Positions 1 to 9,302 of a DNA stretch of 64,000 nt are shown here, in pieces. How positions within the stretch are numbered: position 1 is the stretch's first letter; the number at the start of each line of letters is the position of its first letter. Under the pieces are notes generated by a model, which saw only the letters and a list, made by a program, of their open reading frames with translations, had not been told where the DNA came from and did no database searches. This stretch comes from Bordetella flabilis (lineage in GTDB: Bacteria > Pseudomonadota > Gammaproteobacteria > Burkholderiales > Burkholderiaceae_B). The translations under genes were made by a program, and so were the position numbers. The stretch is from positions 4,340,001 through 4,404,000 of the forward strand of contig NZ_CP016172.1 in the NCBI RefSeq assembly GCF_001676725.1, given 5' to 3'.

Positions 1-251
1 CGGTGGCCATGGCGCGCACCAGCGATCCGCAATCGGCCACGGCGCAGTTCTTCATCAATGTCGCCGACAACGACTTCCTCAACTTCACCGCGCCCACGGC
101 CAACGGCTGGGGCTACGCGGTGTTCGGCAAGGTCACCGAAGGCACGGACGTGGTCGACAAGATCAAGGCCGTGAAAACCGCCAACAGCGGTTTCCACCAG
201 AACGTGCCGGCCCAGGACGTCATCATCGAGAAGGCCGAAGTTGTTGAATAA
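1..251 (+). CDS. ppiB: Peptidyl-prolyl cis-trans isomerase B (cyclophilin), 3' part
   Basis: The C-terminal 82 or so residues of a cyclophilin-type peptidyl-prolyl isomerase, which speeds cis-trans isomerisation of Xaa-Pro bonds during protein folding. The sequence shows the cyclophilin core FFIN, then [11 protein letters not shown] followed by GTDVVDKI, which are typical of the short cytoplasmic PpiB type. The 5' end lies outside the window; reading is in frame from base 3. Its TAA at 249-251 overlaps the start of lpxH, and the pair ppiB-lpxH is a common arrangement in Burkholderiales, so the two are probably translationally coupled. No oddities are visible in the part present. Confidence 0.93.
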   Translation, partial: VAMARTSDPQSATAQFFINVADNDFLNFTAPTANGWGYAVFGKVTEGTDVVDKIKAVKTANSGFHQNVPAQDVIIEKAEVVE

Positions 252-1014
252 GATTACGTTGCCGGGGACGGTCTGGGTGGCGTCGGACGTCCATCTCGGT
301 CCGGCCACTCCGGCCACGTCGGAGGCCTTCCTGAGCTTCCTGGAAGCAGCCGCGGCCGAGGCGTCGGCCTTGCTGCTGCCGGGCGATATTTTCGACGCAT
401 GGATCGGCGACGACCTGATACGCCAGGCGCCGCCCTGGCTGGCGTCCGTGCTGCAGGCATTGAAGCGTACCGCCACCGCCATACCGGTGTGGCTGGGGCG
501 CGGCAACCGTGACTTCCTCATGGGTGGTGAACTGGCCGAAACGGTCGGCGCGCGCCTGCTGCCGGAGCCCGCGCTGCTGGAAACGGATTACGGTACGGTG
601 CTGCTGACGCACGGCGACGAGCTGTGCATCGACGACGCGTCGTACCAGGCCTTCCGCGCCATGGTGCGCGATCCGGCATGGCAGGCGGAATTCCTGAACA
701 AGTCCATCCCGGAGCGGCTGGCCCTGGCGCAACAGGCGCGCGGCGAAAGCCAGGCGGCCACGCAGAGCAAGGCCGCCGACATCATGGACGTGAACCCGTC
801 TGCCGTGGAAGCGCTGTTCCTGGATACCGGCGTCGCGACGCTGGTACACGGCCACACCCACCGCCCCGAGCGGCATGTGCTTGAGGTCGCCGGCAAGCGG
901 CGCGAGCGCTGGGTATTGCCCGACTGGGACTGCGACCATGTGCAGCCGCCACGCGGCGGCTGGCTGGTCATCGACGGCGACGGCCTGCAGTTCTTCGATC
1001 TGGAATTGGCCTGA
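241..1014 (+). CDS. lpxH: UDP-2,3-diacylglucosamine diphosphatase LpxH
   Basis: Hydrolyses UDP-2,3-diacylglucosamine to lipid X and UMP, the fourth step of lipid A synthesis, at the inner membrane face. The 257-residue protein has the calcineurin-like metallophosphatase blocks in order: DVHLG (16-20), GDIFDAW (48-54), GNRDF (88-92), HGDELC (from 124) and HGHTHRP near residue 200, which supply the two-metal ligands. Length fits the family (about 240-260). The start is a TTG (tandem TTG TTG at 241-246); no ATG lies upstream of the DVHLG strand. It overlaps the ppiB stop by 11 bases, suggesting coupled translation from ppiB rather than its own promoter. Confidence 0.93.
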   Translation: MLNKITLPGTVWVASDVHLGPATPATSEAFLSFLEAAAAEASALLLPGDIFDAWIGDDLIRQAPPWLASVLQALKRTATAIPVWLGRGNRDFLMGGELAETVGARLLPEPALLETDYGTVLLTHGDELCIDDASYQAFRAMVRDPAWQAEFLNKSIPERLALAQQARGESQAATQSKAADIMDVNPSAVEALFLDTGVATLVHGHTHRPERHVLEVAGKRRERWVLPDWDCDHVQPPRGGWLVIDGDGLQFFDLELA

Positions 1015-1138
1015 CGCGGGCGGGTTGGCGGGTCCTGCGCCCTCCACCCCCCGCGCGGCTGCTCCTGCGCCCTTCCCTTTCGCCGATCGCCGCCTATCGC
1101 CACCGGTTGTCCGGCGGCGATTGCCGAGCGGCCGCGCT

Positions 1139-2005
1139 TCAGTGGGCGAACAGCACAATGGCCACCACGATGCCCAGGGCGATCCGGTACCACGCGAATA
1201 CGCGATAGGTGTGGTTCGCCACGAAGCGCAGCACCGCCCGCACCACCAGCAGCGCACTGAGGAATGCCGCGACGAAACCGACCGCGATGCCGAGCACATC
1301 GTGCTGGCTCAGCACGCCCATGTTGCGGTACGAGTCGTACACGGCCGCGCCCAGCATGGTCGGCATGGCCAGGAAGAACGAGAACTCCGTCGCGGTCTTG
1401 CGCTGGATGCCGGCGATCATCCCGCCGATGATGGTGGACCCGGAGCGCGAGACACCGGGCACCATGGCCACGCATTGCGCGACACCGACGCAAAGCGCCT
1501 GCTTCCATGAAATCTCTTCCAGCGTATGCGCGGTCGCCTTCACCTGCGCGGCGCTGTCGTCCCCCGCGGGATGCGGCGTGGAACCGGGCCGCCCGTGCGC
1601 GCGGCGCTCGACGTACAGCATGATGAACCCGCCCAGGATCAGCGTCACGGCGACGACACCCGGATGATAGAAAAGATTCTTGATGGCGCGGATGAAGATC
1701 GCGCCGATGACCGCCGCCGGGATGAAGGCCAGCAGCAGATTGCGCGTAAACATGACTTCGCTGCGCACCCCGGTCAGCGTACCGTGGATAAGCTGCCACA
1801 GGCGGGCCCGGAAGATCCACATGACGGCCAGGATGGAGCCGAACTGGATGACGACTTCGAAGACCTTAGCCGAGTTCGACTCGAAGTGTATCCAGTCACC
1901 GAACAGAATCAGGTGACCGGTACTCGATACGGGGATGAATTCCGTCAGGCCCTCGATGATGCCCAGGAAGAAGGCCTTGATAAGGTAGAGCGTGTTTTCT
2001 GTCAC
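1139..2005 (-). CDS. uppP: Undecaprenyl-diphosphatase UppP (BacA family)
   Basis: Integral membrane phosphatase that recycles undecaprenyl pyrophosphate, the lipid carrier for peptidoglycan and other surface glycans; overproduction gives bacitracin resistance in the family. The 288-residue polytopic protein shows both family motifs: EGLTEFIPVSSTGH near the N-terminus and the catalytic PGVSRSGSTI in the middle. A hydrophilic loop of about 35 residues (near residues 130-165) is longer than in many homologues. The start is GTG at 2003-2005 with a poor Shine-Dalgarno. It follows the TerC/CorC gene on the same strand by only 20 bases, so the two may be cotranscribed. It converges on lpxH across about 120 bases that hold no clear terminator. 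Confidence 0.93.
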   Translation of the reverse strand: MTENTLYLIKAFFLGIIEGLTEFIPVSSTGHLILFGDWIHFESNSAKVFEVVIQFGSILAVMWIFRARLWQLIHGTLTGVRSEVMFTRNLLLAFIPAAVIGAIFIRAIKNLFYHPGVVAVTLILGGFIMLYVERRAHGRPGSTPHPAGDDSAAQVKATAHTLEEISWKQALCVGVAQCVAMVPGVSRSGSTIIGGMIAGIQRKTATEFSFFLAMPTMLGAAVYDSYRNMGVLSQHDVLGIAVGFVAAFLSALLVVRAVLRFVANHTYRVFAWYRIALGIVVAIVLFAH

Positions 2006-2025
2006 GGTGCGAAGCCAGGTGATGG

Positions 2026-3615
2026 TCAGAACGTGGCGCTTTCGTCGGCCGACGAAAGCTCCAGGGGCAGGCGCTGCACTCCGACGGTGGCGATGCGCCG
2101 GCCATCGAGTTGCAAGACCTCAAAACGGTAGCGTGCATGCGGCGACACCAATTCGCATTGGTCGCCGGGCTGCGGCAGGTGTCCGAAGCGGGACAGCAGG
2201 TAACCCGCCAGCGTGGCATAGTCCTGCGCCTCGTCGACCAGGCCATCGGTCTCCAGCACCTGCTCCACATGGCGCAGGTCCGCCGCGCCGTCGATCTTCC
2301 ATTTGCCGTCGCCTTCGTCCACGATGTCCGGCAGTTCGTCCTCGTCGGGAAACTCGCCGGCAATGGCCTCGAATACGTCCATGGGAGTGACGAGGCCTTC
2401 GATCGCACCGAACTCGTCCGCCACCAGCACCAGTTGCCCGCGCGCGCGCTTGAGCGTGTCCATGAGCCGCAGGATGCCGATGGATTCATGGACGATAATA
2501 GGTTCGCGCAGCCGATTGCGGCGTATCCGCCCTTCGGTGATGAGGTCCGCGACCATCTCCTTGGCCCGGCCGATGCCCAGGACTTCGTCCAGGCTGCCCC
2601 GGCAGATAGGGAAGAAGCTGTGCGGCGCCGTGCCGATCTGGGCGCGTATCGTCTCGGCGTCGTCGTCGATATTGACCCAGGAAATATCGGTCCGCGGCGT
2701 CATGATGGAATGGATGGGACGCTCGGCCAGGGTAAGCACACCGCTGACCATATTGCGTTCTTCCACCCCGAACGCCGGCGGGTACTCCCCCCCGGGCTCC
2801 TCGGCGGCCTGCGGTTCGTCCATGACGGGCTGCGGCGGACGCTTGCCCAACATGCGCAACACGCCTTCGGCGGTGCGCTCCCGCATGGGCCGGCGGGCGT
2901 CGAGCTTGAGCAGGTTGCGCCGCGCCAACTGGTTCAAGGATTCGATCAGCACCGAAAACCCGATGGCGGCGTACAAATAACCCTTCGGCACCTTGAAGCC
3001 GAACGCTTCCGCGACCAGGGAAAAACCGATCATCAGCAGGAAGCCCAGGCACAGCACCACCACGGTCGGATGCGCGTTGACGAAGCGGGTCAAGGGCTTG
3101 GACGCCACCAGCATGACGCCGATGGCGATGACCACCGCGATCATCATGATGGCCAGGTGATCCACCATCCCGACCGCCGTGATGACGGAATCGAGCGAGA
3201 ACACGGCATCGAGCACGACGATCTGCGTCACGATGACCCAGAAGCTGGCATACACGCGCGGCCCCGCGCTGATCTGCTGCGTCCCTTCCAGGCGCTCGTG
3301 CAACTCCATGGTGCCCTTGAAGAGCAGGAAGAAGCCGCCCACCAGCAGGATCAGGTCACGGGCTGAAGGATGCAGGGGTCCGATGAAGAATAACGGCCGG
3401 GTCAGGGTCACCAGCCATGACATGACGGACAGCAACACCAGGCGCATGATCAGCGCCAGCGAAAGACCCAGTATCCGGGCCCTGTCCCGTTGCGCCGGCG
3501 GAAGCTTGTCCGCCAGGATGGCAATGAATATGAGGTTGTCGATCCCGAGGACGATTTCGAGGATGACTAGGGTAAGCAGGCCGACCCAGGCAGCCGGGTC
3601 CAGCAGCCACTCCAT
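2026..3615 (-). CDS. TerC-family membrane protein fused to CBS and CorC/HlyC domains
   Basis: A two-part protein of 529 residues. Residues 1 to about 220 are a TerC-type polytopic membrane domain ([17 protein letters not shown] near the N-terminus and [12 protein letters not shown] in the third segment carry the conserved acidic residues thought to bind metal). Residues 290-425 are a CBS pair (IMTPR, then [16 protein letters not shown]), and the last 90 residues are a CorC/HlyC transporter-associated domain. TerC proteins are linked to manganese or other metal export; the CorC part is a cytoplasmic regulatory module. The ATG at 3615 has GGAG six bases upstream; a TTG two codons earlier lies directly against that site and is less likely. 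Exact substrate is unknown. Confidence 0.85.
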   Translation of the reverse strand: MEWLLDPAAWVGLLTLVILEIVLGIDNLIFIAILADKLPPAQRDRARILGLSLALIMRLVLLSVMSWLVTLTRPLFFIGPLHPSARDLILLVGGFFLLFKGTMELHERLEGTQQISAGPRVYASFWVIVTQIVVLDAVFSLDSVITAVGMVDHLAIMMIAVVIAIGVMLVASKPLTRFVNAHPTVVVLCLGFLLMIGFSLVAEAFGFKVPKGYLYAAIGFSVLIESLNQLARRNLLKLDARRPMRERTAEGVLRMLGKRPPQPVMDEPQAAEEPGGEYPPAFGVEERNMVSGVLTLAERPIHSIMTPRTDISWVNIDDDAETIRAQIGTAPHSFFPICRGSLDEVLGIGRAKEMVADLITEGRIRRNRLREPIIVHESIGILRLMDTLKRARGQLVLVADEFGAIEGLVTPMDVFEAIAGEFPDEDELPDIVDEGDGKWKIDGAADLRHVEQVLETDGLVDEAQDYATLAGYLLSRFGHLPQPGDQCELVSPHARYRFEVLQLDGRRIATVGVQRLPLELSSADESATF

Positions 3616-3966
3616 TTGCAACTCCAGCAGTGAAGGACCGGTAATCGTACCGGAAAAGTTGTGCAGCGGCGGTCATGGAACCCGCGCGCGGTTCGACGCA
3701 ACGATGGCGACCGCGCGCCCGGGAAGGTGCACCGCTTCATGCGTCCCGCGCCATACCGGGCGTAGTCTACGCAGCCCCCGCAGGGCACAGATAGCGTGAA
3801 CAGGCCCTAATCCACATGGGTGATGGCGGAGGCGCGGGGGCTGCGTTGAAATAACCGCACAGACCCGATCGGACCCCTGACCAAGCGCCTGCGGCCCCCT
3901 CTCCCCCGGCCTACCCACAAGTATGGCCCCGCGCGCGCAAGGCCAGGCCCGACGGGTCTGACCGCT
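3616..3966. other. Gene-free 351-bp interval upstream of the TerC/CorC gene
   Basis: No convincing coding region in either strand. It lies between the suhB stop and the TerC/CorC start, both on the minus strand, so it should hold the TerC/CorC promoter and leader. A perfect 9-bp inverted repeat (3684-3692 with 3710-3718) could fold in the leader RNA. I looked for the manganese riboswitch often found in front of TerC-family genes and did not find its conserved core. Confidence 0.5.
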
Positions 3967-4749
3967 TCAGCCGGCCGCGCCCTGCAGCGTGCCCAGCATC
4001 TGGGTGAAGATCTTGGGCGTCGCGGCCAGCACATTCCCTGATTCCAGCCAGCCCTGCTCGCCGGAGAAGTCGGCGACCAGGCCGCCGGCCTCCAGGACCA
4101 GCAGGCTGCCCGCCGCCATGTCCCAGGGCTTGAGCGCCACACCGCAGAAACCATCGAGGCGGCCGCAGGCCACATAGGCCAGGTCCAGTACGGTCGCGCC
4201 CATGCGGCGCACGCCGGCGCTGTTCTGCGCCATCTGGCGGAACTTGCCGCCGCCCTGGTCGGGGCCCGCGGAGCCTGGCCAGTGCGCGCCCAGCAGCGCC
4301 TCGCCGTATCGGGTGCGGCCCGACACGCGCACGCGGCGGTCGTTGAGGAAAGCGCCGCTGCCGCGCGTGGCGGTGAACATCTCGTTGCGCGACGGATCGT
4401 AGATCACCGCCTGCACCGCCACCCCGCGCTGCAACAAGGCGATGGACACCGCATAGTTGGGCAAGCCATGGATGAAGTTGGTGGTGCCGTCCAGCGGATC
4501 GATAATCCAGCGGAATTCCGCCTGCTCGCTGCCCTGCAGCCCGTATTCCTCCCCCAGCACCGCATGGTCGGGATAAGCGGTGCGCAGGGTTTCGACGATC
4601 GCCGTTTCGGCGGCCTGGTCGACTTCCGTGACATAATCCCGCGGCCCCTTGCGGGCCACGTTGAGTCTTTCCAGGTCGAGGCTGGCACGGTTGATAATGG
4701 TGCCGGCACGCCGGGCCGCCTTGACGGCGATGTTGAGCATCGGGTGCAT
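3967..4749 (-). CDS. suhB: Inositol-1-monophosphatase family protein SuhB
   Basis: Magnesium-dependent phosphatase of the inositol monophosphatase family; SuhB also acts in rRNA transcription antitermination with NusA in enterobacteria. From the ATG at 4749 the protein has 260 residues and shows the metal-binding blocks GEEYG, WIIDPLDGTTNF and KPWDMAAG, in the usual order. A longer reading frame (to 4782) exists, but the family typically begins MHPMLNIAVKAAR, which starts at 4749, with GGA about seven bases upstream. It is divergent from trmJ, 84 bases away, as in many Burkholderiales. Confidence 0.92.
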   Translation of the reverse strand: MHPMLNIAVKAARRAGTIINRASLDLERLNVARKGPRDYVTEVDQAAETAIVETLRTAYPDHAVLGEEYGLQGSEQAEFRWIIDPLDGTTNFIHGLPNYAVSIALLQRGVAVQAVIYDPSRNEMFTATRGSGAFLNDRRVRVSGRTRYGEALLGAHWPGSAGPDQGGGKFRQMAQNSAGVRRMGATVLDLAYVACGRLDGFCGVALKPWDMAAGSLLVLEAGGLVADFSGEQGWLESGNVLAATPKIFTQMLGTLQGAAG

Positions 4750-4833
4750 AGAGTTCCGTACAGATTTCGCACATGCGCGCAAGCCGGAACCCGCCGGGTG
4801 GCCGGTTCCGTTGCGCCAAACGTGGCATTTTAA

Positions 4834-5640
4834 ATGACTCAGGACTTTTCATTGGCGCAGGCCTTTCGCCGCGTCCGTTTCGTCATGGTGCAGCCCAGCC
4901 ATCCGGGCAACGTGGGCTCGGCCGCCCGCGCCATCAAGACGATGGGTTTTTCCAGCCTGGCGCTGGTCGAACCGCGCCTGCCGGACATGACTGCCCAGCC
5001 GGAGGCCGTCGCGCTGGCCAGTGGCGCCGGCGACGTGCTGGCCGCGGCCAGCATGCACGACACGCTGGAAGACGCGCTGGCCCCCGTCACCCTGGCCTTC
5101 GCGCTGACGGCCCGGGTGCGCGACCTCGGACCGCCGCCTTGCGATATCCGCGAGGCCGCGGCCCTGGCGCGCGATCACCTGCACACGCACGGTTCGGCGG
5201 GCGTCGCCGTGGTCCTGGGGACCGAACGCGCCGGCCTGACCAATGCGCAGATCGCCGCCTGCCACCGCATCTGCCACATCCCCGCCAACCCGGAATACAG
5301 TTCCCTCAATGTGGCGCAGGCCCTGCAATTGGCGGCGTGGGAAATGCGCTACGCCTTGCTGGCCGGCGCCGGCGCCAGCCTGCTCCCGGAGCCCCCCACG
5401 CAGGCGCGCGACGCGGGCGCCGAACCCGCGCCCGTGGAAGCGGTGCAGGCCCTGCTCGCGCACTGGGAAGAAGCGTTGGAGGCCGTCAAGTTCCTCGACC
5501 CCAGGCACCCCAAGAAGCTGATGCCGCGCATGCGGCACCTGTTCAGCCGCACCGCCCTGACACGTGACGAAGTCGACATGATGCGCGGCGTGTGCACAGC
5601 CATGCTGGCGGCTGCGCGCAAGGCAGGGGCCGCGAAATAA
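4834..5640 (+). CDS. trmJ: tRNA (cytidine/uridine-2'-O-)-methyltransferase TrmJ
   Basis: SPOUT-class enzyme that methylates the 2'-O of nucleotide 32 in the anticodon loop of several tRNAs using S-adenosylmethionine. The 268-residue protein has the N-terminal VQPSHPGNVGSAARAIKTMG block, the motif LGTERAGLTN, and the knot region with EYSSLNVAQALQL that forms the cofactor pocket. The C-terminal part (about 185-268) is the TrmJ extension, here proline- and alanine-rich in its first part. It is divergent from suhB. There is no strong Shine-Dalgarno before the ATG. Confidence 0.93.
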   Translation: MTQDFSLAQAFRRVRFVMVQPSHPGNVGSAARAIKTMGFSSLALVEPRLPDMTAQPEAVALASGAGDVLAAASMHDTLEDALAPVTLAFALTARVRDLGPPPCDIREAAALARDHLHTHGSAGVAVVLGTERAGLTNAQIAACHRICHIPANPEYSSLNVAQALQLAAWEMRYALLAGAGASLLPEPPTQARDAGAEPAPVEAVQALLAHWEEALEAVKFLDPRHPKKLMPRMRHLFSRTALTRDEVDMMRGVCTAMLAAARKAGAAK

Positions 5641-5684
5641 AGCCGTAGAACCGGCGATCGCGGCCCGCTGCGCTCAGGAAGGAA

Positions 5685-6671
5685 TCAATCGACGCGGGCG
5701 CCGGACGCCTTCACGACGGTTCCCCATTGCGTCACTTCGGACTGGATGAACTGGCCGAATTCCTGCGGCGTGGTCTTGCCCGGCACGGCGCCCAGCTTGT
5801 CGAAGGCATCCTTCACTTCCGGCTTGTCCAGCGCCTTGACCATGGCGGCATTCAAGGCCTTGACCACATCCGGCGGCAGTTTTGCCGGCCCGATCAGGCC
5901 GAACCACGACGACACGTCGAACTTGGGAAAGCCAGACTCGGCCATGGTGGGCAGGTCGGGGGCAGTGGGCGAGCGCTCTTTGGTGGTAACGGCCAATGCG
6001 CGCAGCTTGCCGGCCTGCACATGGGGCCAGGACGACGGCATGTTGTCGAACATGAACTGCACCTGGCCGCCGATCAGGTCGGTAAGCGCGGGCGCGCTGC
6101 CCTTGTACGGCACGTGCAGGACATCGATACCGGCCTCCAGCTTGAACAGTTCGCCGGCCATGTGGATGGACGTACCGCTGCCGGAAGAGGCAAAGGCGAG
6201 CTTGCCGGGATGGGCCTTGGCGTAGTCCACCAGTTCCTTCACCGACTTCACAGGCACTTGCGGATTGACCACCAGCACGTTCGGCACCTTGGCGGCCAGC
6301 GCGATCGGCGTGAAGTCCTTCACCAGGTCGAAGTTCAGCTTGGGGTACAGGGTCTGGTTGATCGCGCTCGTCACCGCCACGAAATACAGGGTGTAGCCGT
6401 CCGGCGTGGCGCGCGCGACGTACTCGGCGCCGATGTTGCTGCCGGCGCCGGGCTTGTTCTCCACCACGAAGGATTGGCCGAACGCTTCGGTCAGTTCCTT
6501 GGCCATGATGCGAGCGATCACGTCGGTCGTGCCGCCGGCGCTGAAGCCGACCACCACGCGCACGGGCTTATCTGGATACGCTGCCTGCGCGGGGGCGCTG
6601 ATGGCGCCTGCGGCGACGACGCTCGCGAGGGTAAGAACGGCTTTGCGCAACAGGGCAAGCTTTTGACTCAT
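5685..6671 (-). CDS. Bug-family tripartite tricarboxylate transporter receptor
   Basis: Periplasmic solute-binding protein of the TctC/Bug family, which is strongly expanded in Bordetella and relatives and binds small carboxylates or related compounds. The 328-residue precursor starts MSQKLALLRK, has a signal peptide ending ASAQA-like at about residue 30 (SAPAQA-AYPDKPVR), then GFSAGGTTDVIAR, PGAGSNIGAEYVARA and the typical C-terminal FGQFIQSEVTQWG. The ATG at 6671 has AGGAGAG about seven bases upstream, which rules out longer in-frame starts. It is divergent from an IclR regulator, a usual pairing, but no enzyme or TctAB permease genes are adjacent, so the ligand cannot be inferred. Confidence 0.9.
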   Translation of the reverse strand: MSQKLALLRKAVLTLASVVAAGAISAPAQAAYPDKPVRVVVGFSAGGTTDVIARIMAKELTEAFGQSFVVENKPGAGSNIGAEYVARATPDGYTLYFVAVTSAINQTLYPKLNFDLVKDFTPIALAAKVPNVLVVNPQVPVKSVKELVDYAKAHPGKLAFASSGSGTSIHMAGELFKLEAGIDVLHVPYKGSAPALTDLIGGQVQFMFDNMPSSWPHVQAGKLRALAVTTKERSPTAPDLPTMAESGFPKFDVSSWFGLIGPAKLPPDVVKALNAAMVKALDKPEVKDAFDKLGAVPGKTTPQEFGQFIQSEVTQWGTVVKASGARVD

Positions 6672-6744
6672 CTGCCTCTCTCCTGAGTGTCCGGGTAATG
6701 GACGTTTAAAATAGTTAGCGCCGGATTCTCCACGATCGGGCAAC

Positions 6745-7584
6745 ATGCTGCAACAAATACCCCCCGCTTCGTCCACGCAACGGACGAACCACTCTTTTTT
6801 TAGCGATGCGGCCGTGCCGCGACCTTCTATGGATGAGTCTTCGCCCCAAGCGGCCGGGCCGCGTACGCTGCGCCGCGGCCTGCGCGTCCTTGCGGCCTTG
6901 CGCGACCATGGCCCCGAGGGGCTGTGCGTCACCGATCTGGCGCGATACACGGGCATACAGCGTCCCACCATCTACCGTCTCATGGCGGCGCTGCTGGAGG
7001 CCGGACTGGCGCATCCCGTGGCGGGCACCAAGCGCTACCGCGCCAATCTGGCGCAGGACGCGGCAATGCCGGAGCCCGATCCGCGCCTGAGGCTGACCTT
7101 GCCAGCGCTACGGCGCCTGGCGGAGCGCACGGGCGACGCGGTGTTCCTGGTCGTGCGGGACGGCGACGAATCGGTCAGCCTGCACCGCGAGATCGGCGGT
7201 TATCCGGTGCAGATCCTGGCCACCTACGCCGGCAAGCGGCAGCCCCTGGGCGTCGGCTCCGGCGGCATGGCCCTGCTGGCCGCCCTGCCCGATGAAGTGG
7301 CGCACGACATCGTCGCGCGCAATGCGGCTTGCCTGGACGAATATGGCGGCATGACGGCGCACGAGATGCTGCGGCTGATCGAGAACACGCGTTCGCGCGG
7401 TTATTCGGTGGTCGGCAACCACGCCGTGCGCGGCGCGTTGGGCGTCGGATGCGCACTGCTGGACGCCCACGGCTCGCCGGTGCTGGCGATCAGCGTCACT
7501 GCCATCATCGACCGCATGCCGGCACAGCGGCAGCGCGAGATCGCGGCTTGGATCAAGGCCGAGCTGGCGCGGCTGGGAACGTAG
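6745..7584 (+). CDS. IclR-family transcriptional regulator
   Basis: DNA-binding regulator with an N-terminal winged helix-turn-helix (LCVTDLARYTGIQRPTIYRLMAAL, given here by its ends: LCVTDLARY and PTIYRLMAAL) and a C-terminal IclR effector-binding domain (QPLGVGSGGMALLAALP, and GALGVGCALLDA). Length 279 residues from the first ATG; an ATG at 6829 (MDESSPQ) would give 251 residues, closer to the family norm. Neither has a clear ribosome-binding site, so the start is uncertain. It probably controls the divergent Bug receptor gene 73-157 bases away. It converges on the MscS gene. Confidence 0.88.
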   Translation: MLQQIPPASSTQRTNHSFFSDAAVPRPSMDESSPQAAGPRTLRRGLRVLAALRDHGPEGLCVTDLARYTGIQRPTIYRLMAALLEAGLAHPVAGTKRYRANLAQDAAMPEPDPRLRLTLPALRRLAERTGDAVFLVVRDGDESVSLHREIGGYPVQILATYAGKRQPLGVGSGGMALLAALPDEVAHDIVARNAACLDEYGGMTAHEMLRLIENTRSRGYSVVGNHAVRGALGVGCALLDAHGSPVLAISVTAIIDRMPAQRQREIAAWIKAELARLGT

Positions 7585-7642
7585 CGCGCCGCAGCGTACG
7601 CCGCGCGGGGCGCCTTCGCGGCCAGGATCGGGCGAGGCCGGT

Positions 7643-8479
7643 CTAGCGCGGCGCGGGCTCCGCATTGCCGTAGGTGAGCTCCCGGACCGGTACGGGCGGC
7701 CGCAGGCCCGCGGCATCGAGGGCCGCCCGGGCCTTGTGCAGCAGGTCCCAGCGGAATTCCCAATACCGCGAGGACTCCGCCCACGCGCGCACATTGACGA
7801 TCACCACGTTGTCGCGGTACTCGAACACCCGGATATCGGGCGCCGGAGACTGAAGCGCCAGCGGATGCGCGGTGACCAGGTCTCGCAGCGTGGCGATCGC
7901 CAGATCCAGGTCGTCGCCATAACGTATGCCCACCGGCATATCGAAGCGACGCGTGGCGTTGCGGCTGTAGTTGGTGATCGTGGCGTTCCAGATGGTGCTG
8001 TTCGGCAAGGTCACGTGTATGCCGTCGCCCTGCACGAGCCGCGTCAGGAACAGCCCGACTTCCTCCACTGAACCTTCCGTGCCGCTGCTCAGGGCGACAT
8101 ACTCGCCCGCGCGTATGGGCCGCAGGATCAGCAGCATGATGCCGGCCGCGATGTTCTGCAACGTGCCCTGCAAGGCCAGGCCCACCGCCAGTCCGGCCGC
8201 GCCCAGGACGGCGATGATGCTGGCCGTCTGCACGCCGAACTGCGCGAGCACCGCGATCAGGGTGAAGACACGCACCGCCCACGTGACGGTGGTGCAGAAC
8301 ATGGGGACGATGGTGCGGTCGACGCGGCTGGATCGCTGTGCGGCGCGCTTAACCCACTTCCCGAGCAGGCCGGCCACCCACCAGCCGATCACGAGTGTCA
8401 GCACGCCCCACAGCAGGTTCAGGCTCAAATCGACGAGGGTCGGCATCATCGCGGCCAGGCCGGTGAGCGTGGTGTCCAT
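7643..8479 (-). CDS. mscS: Small-conductance mechanosensitive channel (MscS family)
   Basis: Inner-membrane channel that opens under membrane tension to release solutes during hypo-osmotic shock. The 278-residue protein has three N-terminal membrane segments (about residues 12-33, 50-75, 80-105), the pore helix rich in small residues (GAAGLAVGLALQGTLQN), and the beta domain motif LPNSTIWNATITNYSR, all canonical for MscS. The ATG at 8479 has AGGAG seven bases upstream; an upstream in-frame codon at 8512 lacks a site. Downstream it faces the convergent IclR gene. Paralogues are common, so specific channel identity is not certain. Confidence 0.9.
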   Translation of the reverse strand: MDTTLTGLAAMMPTLVDLSLNLLWGVLTLVIGWWVAGLLGKWVKRAAQRSSRVDRTIVPMFCTTVTWAVRVFTLIAVLAQFGVQTASIIAVLGAAGLAVGLALQGTLQNIAAGIMLLILRPIRAGEYVALSSGTEGSVEEVGLFLTRLVQGDGIHVTLPNSTIWNATITNYSRNATRRFDMPVGIRYGDDLDLAIATLRDLVTAHPLALQSPAPDIRVFEYRDNVVIVNVRAWAESSRYWEFRWDLLHKARAALDAAGLRPPVPVRELTYGNAEPAPR

Positions 8480-8633
8480 GGATATGGCTCCTTGTAGCGT
8501 CCGCGGCGGCACAAGGCGCCGCCAAAAAAAACACGCGGACTTTATCAGAAGCCAGTGGTGGCCGGCGGCGCGCGATGGCCCAAGGGCGGGCCTGCCCTTT
8601 TCCCGTTGCCCGACGCCTGGCCTTGCGGATCCA

Positions 8634-8714
8634 TCAGCTCGACGTGGCCCCGGTCTCCTTGATGATGTCGCTCCAGCGCCGGTACTCCGTACCGCGCCGC
8701 GGGGGACTCGCGCG
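8634..8714 (-). pseudogene. Remnant of the C-terminus of a Bug-family receptor gene
   Basis: The minus-strand reading of this stretch gives about 26 residues ending EYRRWSDIIKETGATSS and a TGA stop (8634-8636). This looks like the C-terminal helix of Bug/TctC receptors, where a W-x(2)-I-I/V-K segment near the stop is characteristic. The rest of such a gene is absent: upstream in the same frame is the TAG that ends the ABM-domain gene. I infer that a receptor gene was almost fully deleted, leaving its tail between two intact genes. The match rests on pattern recognition of a short piece. Confidence 0.4.
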
Positions 8715-9302
8715 CTAACGCAGCGCCTTCAACACGCCTCGCCCGCCCGGACGCGGCGTGCCGGGATGCAGCCAGCCATGCAGCACACGGCTGATGAACG
8801 GAATCAGCAGGTAGGAGAGGATGGGACTCATGGTGCCGGTCGTTACCACGACACGCCAGAACAGCGGCATCGCCGCCAGCGGGTCCTTGAACAGGATGTT
8901 GAACAACAGCAGCGACGGGCAATACACCACCCATATGCTGAATGCCTGTTTCCAGCGGGGAGGGGCGTGCTTCTGCGAACCGAACCAGCTGTCCATGCCG
9001 GTCACACGGTGCACCCGGCTGGTCCGGACCAGCTCGCGGCCCCGTTCCAGCCACATGCGGCGCGGCAGCGAGTTCTCCCACCGGGCCAGGCTGGCCTCGT
9101 CATGAAACCGCAGCACGATCTGGTACTGGTCTCCGCCTTCGGGCGGCTGCAGTACGCCGGACCCCAGGAAGCCGGGAAAGCCGGCCGCCAGGATTTCTCC
9201 CTGCCGCAGCCAGCCGAGGAAATCGCTGTAGCGCTCGGGCGCGATCTGGCGCGTAATCAGCATGGTGACGGGAGCGGGTTCCGGCACGGCGGGGGCGGAC
9301 AT
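8715..9302 (-). CDS. Antibiotic biosynthesis monooxygenase (ABM) domain protein with membrane tail
   Basis: A 195-residue protein. Residues 8-105 form an ABM-type ferredoxin-like domain (VTMLITRQIAPERYSDFLGW, then a RFHDEASLARWENS core), a fold used in small monooxygenases, haem-degrading proteins and dimeric sensors. Residues 125-185 contain two hydrophobic segments (FSIWVVYCPSLLLFNILF and PILSYLLIPFISRVL) that should anchor it in the membrane. This two-part architecture is a known but uncharacterised family (COG3224-like). The ATG at 9302 has AGGAG eight bases upstream. No redox partner is adjacent, and substrate is unknown. Confidence 0.75.
   Translation of the reverse strand: MSAPAVPEPAPVTMLITRQIAPERYSDFLGWLRQGEILAAGFPGFLGSGVLQPPEGGDQYQIVLRFHDEASLARWENSLPRRMWLERGRELVRTSRVHRVTGMDSWFGSQKHAPPRWKQAFSIWVVYCPSLLLFNILFKDPLAAMPLFWRVVVTTGTMSPILSYLLIPFISRVLHGWLHPGTPRPGGRGVLKALR

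Noticed and set aside
3616-3966. Possible manganese (yybP-ykoY) riboswitch before the TerC-family gene
   Set aside because: The conserved core of that riboswitch could not be found on the minus strand; only a simple stem-loop is present.
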